A stretch of DNA of 41,703 nucleotides from NCBI GenBank assembly GCA_021204825.1, contig JAJPYR010000098.1, positions 1-41,703 of the forward strand, read 5' to 3'. Each line of letters begins with the position of its first letter. Within the stretch, counting starts at the first letter, position 1. Of this stretch, positions 40,175-41,703 are shown piece by piece. The position numbers and the translations under genes are program-made. Source of the stretch: Clostridia bacterium. Its GTDB lineage: Bacteria; Bacillota; Clostridia; Christensenellales; Borkfalkiaceae. Under the pieces are notes generated by a model, which ran no database searches, was not told the DNA's origin, and was given only the letters and a program-made list of their open reading frames with translations.

Positions 40175-41703
40175 ATGAGGTACGCGGAAACCACCATACA
40201 AAAGAAAAACGGCGTAGTGTACACACCGGCTCCCCTGGCGGAATACCTGGCCCGTGAGATACTGTCATACTGGCACCCGCAGGGGAATGAGATACATATC
40301 CTGGATCCTGCAGCAGGAGCAGGAGAGCTTCTGTCTGCTGCTTTGGCGCTTGTTACGGAAAGGTACGGCTGCCGCATTGCCGCCACAGGATTTGAGACAG
40401 ACCCGGATGCATGCGCAAAGACACAGCGTATGCTGCAGGAACGGTATCCCATGGCGGATATCCGGATGCGCAATGAAGACTTTCTGGAAGCAGCAGAGAG
40501 CGGAACGGCAGGGACGTATGACATAATAACAGCCAACCCTCCGTACGTGCGCACACAGATACTGGGAAGCGGCAGGGCGAGCTCCATTGCGGAAAGGCTC
40601 TCTTTAAAGGGGCGTGTGGACATATATTACGCATTCCTGCTTCTCACGAAAGAGGTCCTTGCGGAAGGCGGCATTGCAGGATACATAACCTCCAACAAGT
40701 TCATGACCATCCGTTCCGGATGCAGCGTCCGCAACTTCATGCTGGAGAATTACTCTCTGCGGAGCATAACGGACCTGGGGGACACAAAGCTCTTTACGGC
40801 ATCCGTGCTGCCATGCACCATAATCTTCTCCAAAGGCACAACTGCAGACCCCGCCCAAGTCTCATTCACATCTGTGTATGAAACGTCGGAGGACGCCTCT
40901 CTTGAGACGGATGACATCTTTGCCGTCCTGCATGCCCCGGGCACATACAAGGCTCCGGACGGAAGGCATTACAAGGTGCAGGCAGGCACCCTGCAGAGCG
41001 CGGAAAAGGATGCTCTCTGGAACATATGCACAGAGGACAGCGGAGAATGGCTTTCCCGTGTGGAATCCCATGCATGGCGCAGGTTCAAGGACATTGGCAA
41101 GGTGCGGGTCGGCATAAAGACCACTGCGGACAATATCTTCATCGGCAAAGACCTCAAGGACATGGAGCTCCTGCGGCCCCTTATAACCCACCGCAACGCA
41201 GGCCGTATCATCCCCAATGACAAAGAGCAGTGGAAGGTCCTGTACACCAGCACAATCGGTGAAGACGGCAGACGCAAGGCCTGCAGCCTGGAAGACTGCC
41301 CTGCCTCTAGGGAATACCTGCTTTCCAACTACTCTCAGCTCTCTTCCAGGGCATACCTCAAAAAGGCGGGCCGCGAGTGGTATGAGATCTGGGTGCCGCA
41401 GAATCCGGACTCCTGGAAGGACAGGAAGATAGTCTTCCGGGACATCTCAGAGCACCCTGAGTTCTGGCTGGACACCACAGGAGCCGTTGTGAACGGGGAC
41501 TGCTACTGGATAGACGTCTGCCCGGACACTCCAGATGACATAGTATACCTAGCCCTGGCAGTGGCCAACAGCACCTTCATAGAGCGCTATTACGACCTCA
41601 GATTCAACACCAGGCTCTATTCCGGCAAGCGCCGTTTCATGACCCAGTACGTAGAGCAGTTCCCTCTGCCGTACTACGGCACAGAGGATGCCCAAAGGGC
41701 CAT
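40175..41703 (+). CDS. N6-adenine DNA methyltransferase (Eco57I/TaqI-like), cut by the window end
   Basis: The frame is open from ATG 40175 (AAGGAGGG 5 nt upstream) to the last base, so at least 509 residues. It has the SAM-binding motif I DPAAGAGELL (about 48-57), the catalytic motif IV NPPYVR (about 127-132), and a C-terminal region with TaqI_C-like specificity features (DYYDLRFN-type segment ERYYDLRFNTRLYSG, and TQYVEQFPLP). This is the gamma-class layout of type II or IIG enzymes, with the methyltransferase first and target recognition behind. Whether a restriction domain or partner follows lies outside the window. Confidence 0.85.
   Translation, partial: MRYAETTIQKKNGVVYTPAPLAEYLAREILSYWHPQGNEIHILDPAAGAGELLSAALALVTERYGCRIAATGFETDPDACAKTQRMLQERYPMADIRMRNEDFLEAAESGTAGTYDIITANPPYVRTQILGSGRASSIAERLSLKGRVDIYYAFLLLTKEVLAEGGIAGYITSNKFMTIRSGCSVRNFMLENYSLRSITDLGDTKLFTASVLPCTIIFSKGTTADPAQVSFTSVYETSEDASLETDDIFAVLHAPGTYKAPDGRHYKVQAGTLQSAEKDALWNICTEDSGEWLSRVESHAWRRFKDIGKVRVGIKTTADNIFIGKDLKDMELLRPLITHRNAGRIIPNDKEQWKVLYTSTIGEDGRRKACSLEDCPASREYLLSNYSQLSSRAYLKKAGREWYEIWVPQNPDSWKDRKIVFRDISEHPEFWLDTTGAVVNGDCYWIDVCPDTPDDIVYLALAVANSTFIERYYDLRFNTRLYSGKRRFMTQYVEQFPLPYYGTEDAQRA

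Overview
The window looks like a chromosomal segment of an anaerobic, probably gut-associated Clostridia-type Firmicute (Bacillota). The evidence is the classical gene run obgE-yhbY-nadD/yqeK-rsfS, canonical sigma70/sigmaA promoters (TTGACA-17-TATAAT), AGGAGG-type ribosome binding sites, a GC content I judge by eye to be somewhat above 50 percent with frequent ATA isoleucine codons, and several copies of the DUF4143 and AAA-ATPase-like families that are common in gut anaerobes. I cannot name the species.

Layout. 1-1504: five 23-bp direct repeats leading into a DUF4143 ATPase. 1578-6923: a housekeeping operon (prephenate dehydrogenase, DUF1934 protein, MBL-fold hydrolase, Obg GTPase, YhbY, a NadD-YqeK fusion, RsfS) closed by a strong terminator. 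7001-15323: a 33-bp repeat array, a RecD/Dda-like helicase on the minus strand, glucose-6-phosphate isomerase, a membrane-anchored alpha/beta hydrolase, a two-gene ATPase unit (a shortened AAA-ATPase-like protein plus a DUF4143 protein that has lost its nuclease residues), and an aldo/keto reductase with ferredoxin motifs. 15365-19104: another 33-bp array, then a SNF2 helicase and a SWIM zinc-finger protein. 19374-23162: an RND/MMPL transporter split over two overlapping genes, divergent from a TetR regulator, with overlapping promoters and a palindromic operator. 23190-24979: a DUF4143 ATPase flanked on both sides by 33-bp direct-repeat arrays, each followed by a similar terminator. 25017-26072: a membrane-anchored extracytoplasmic protein of unknown function.

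26348-33750 is an accessory region rich in toxin-antitoxin-like and decayed genes. It holds a frameshifted RelB/DinJ-type antitoxin without a toxin, tRNA-Pro(CGG), a block of two heavily decayed redox genes, a type III toxin-antitoxin locus of ToxN/AbiQ type (two identical 34-bp ToxI-like repeats, terminator, toxin gene), an HTH-MNT nucleotidyltransferase translationally coupled to a PPP-like phosphoesterase, an SseB-like protein, and an XRE regulator with a frameshift near its start. 33924-37879 is a sugar unit (GH36 alpha-galactosidase, GPH-type symporter, TetR regulator with two tandem operators). 38033-40100 carries tyrS and a YigZ-family gene. The window ends inside an N6-adenine DNA methyltransferase gene.

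The most unusual signal is the set of short direct-repeat arrays (one of period 23, four of period about 33) sharing a TTTGACAA-like core. They sit in intergenic regions, twice directly against the promoter of a DUF4143 ATPase gene. The best recognised mobile-defence-type system is the type III toxin-antitoxin locus at about 29961-30673.
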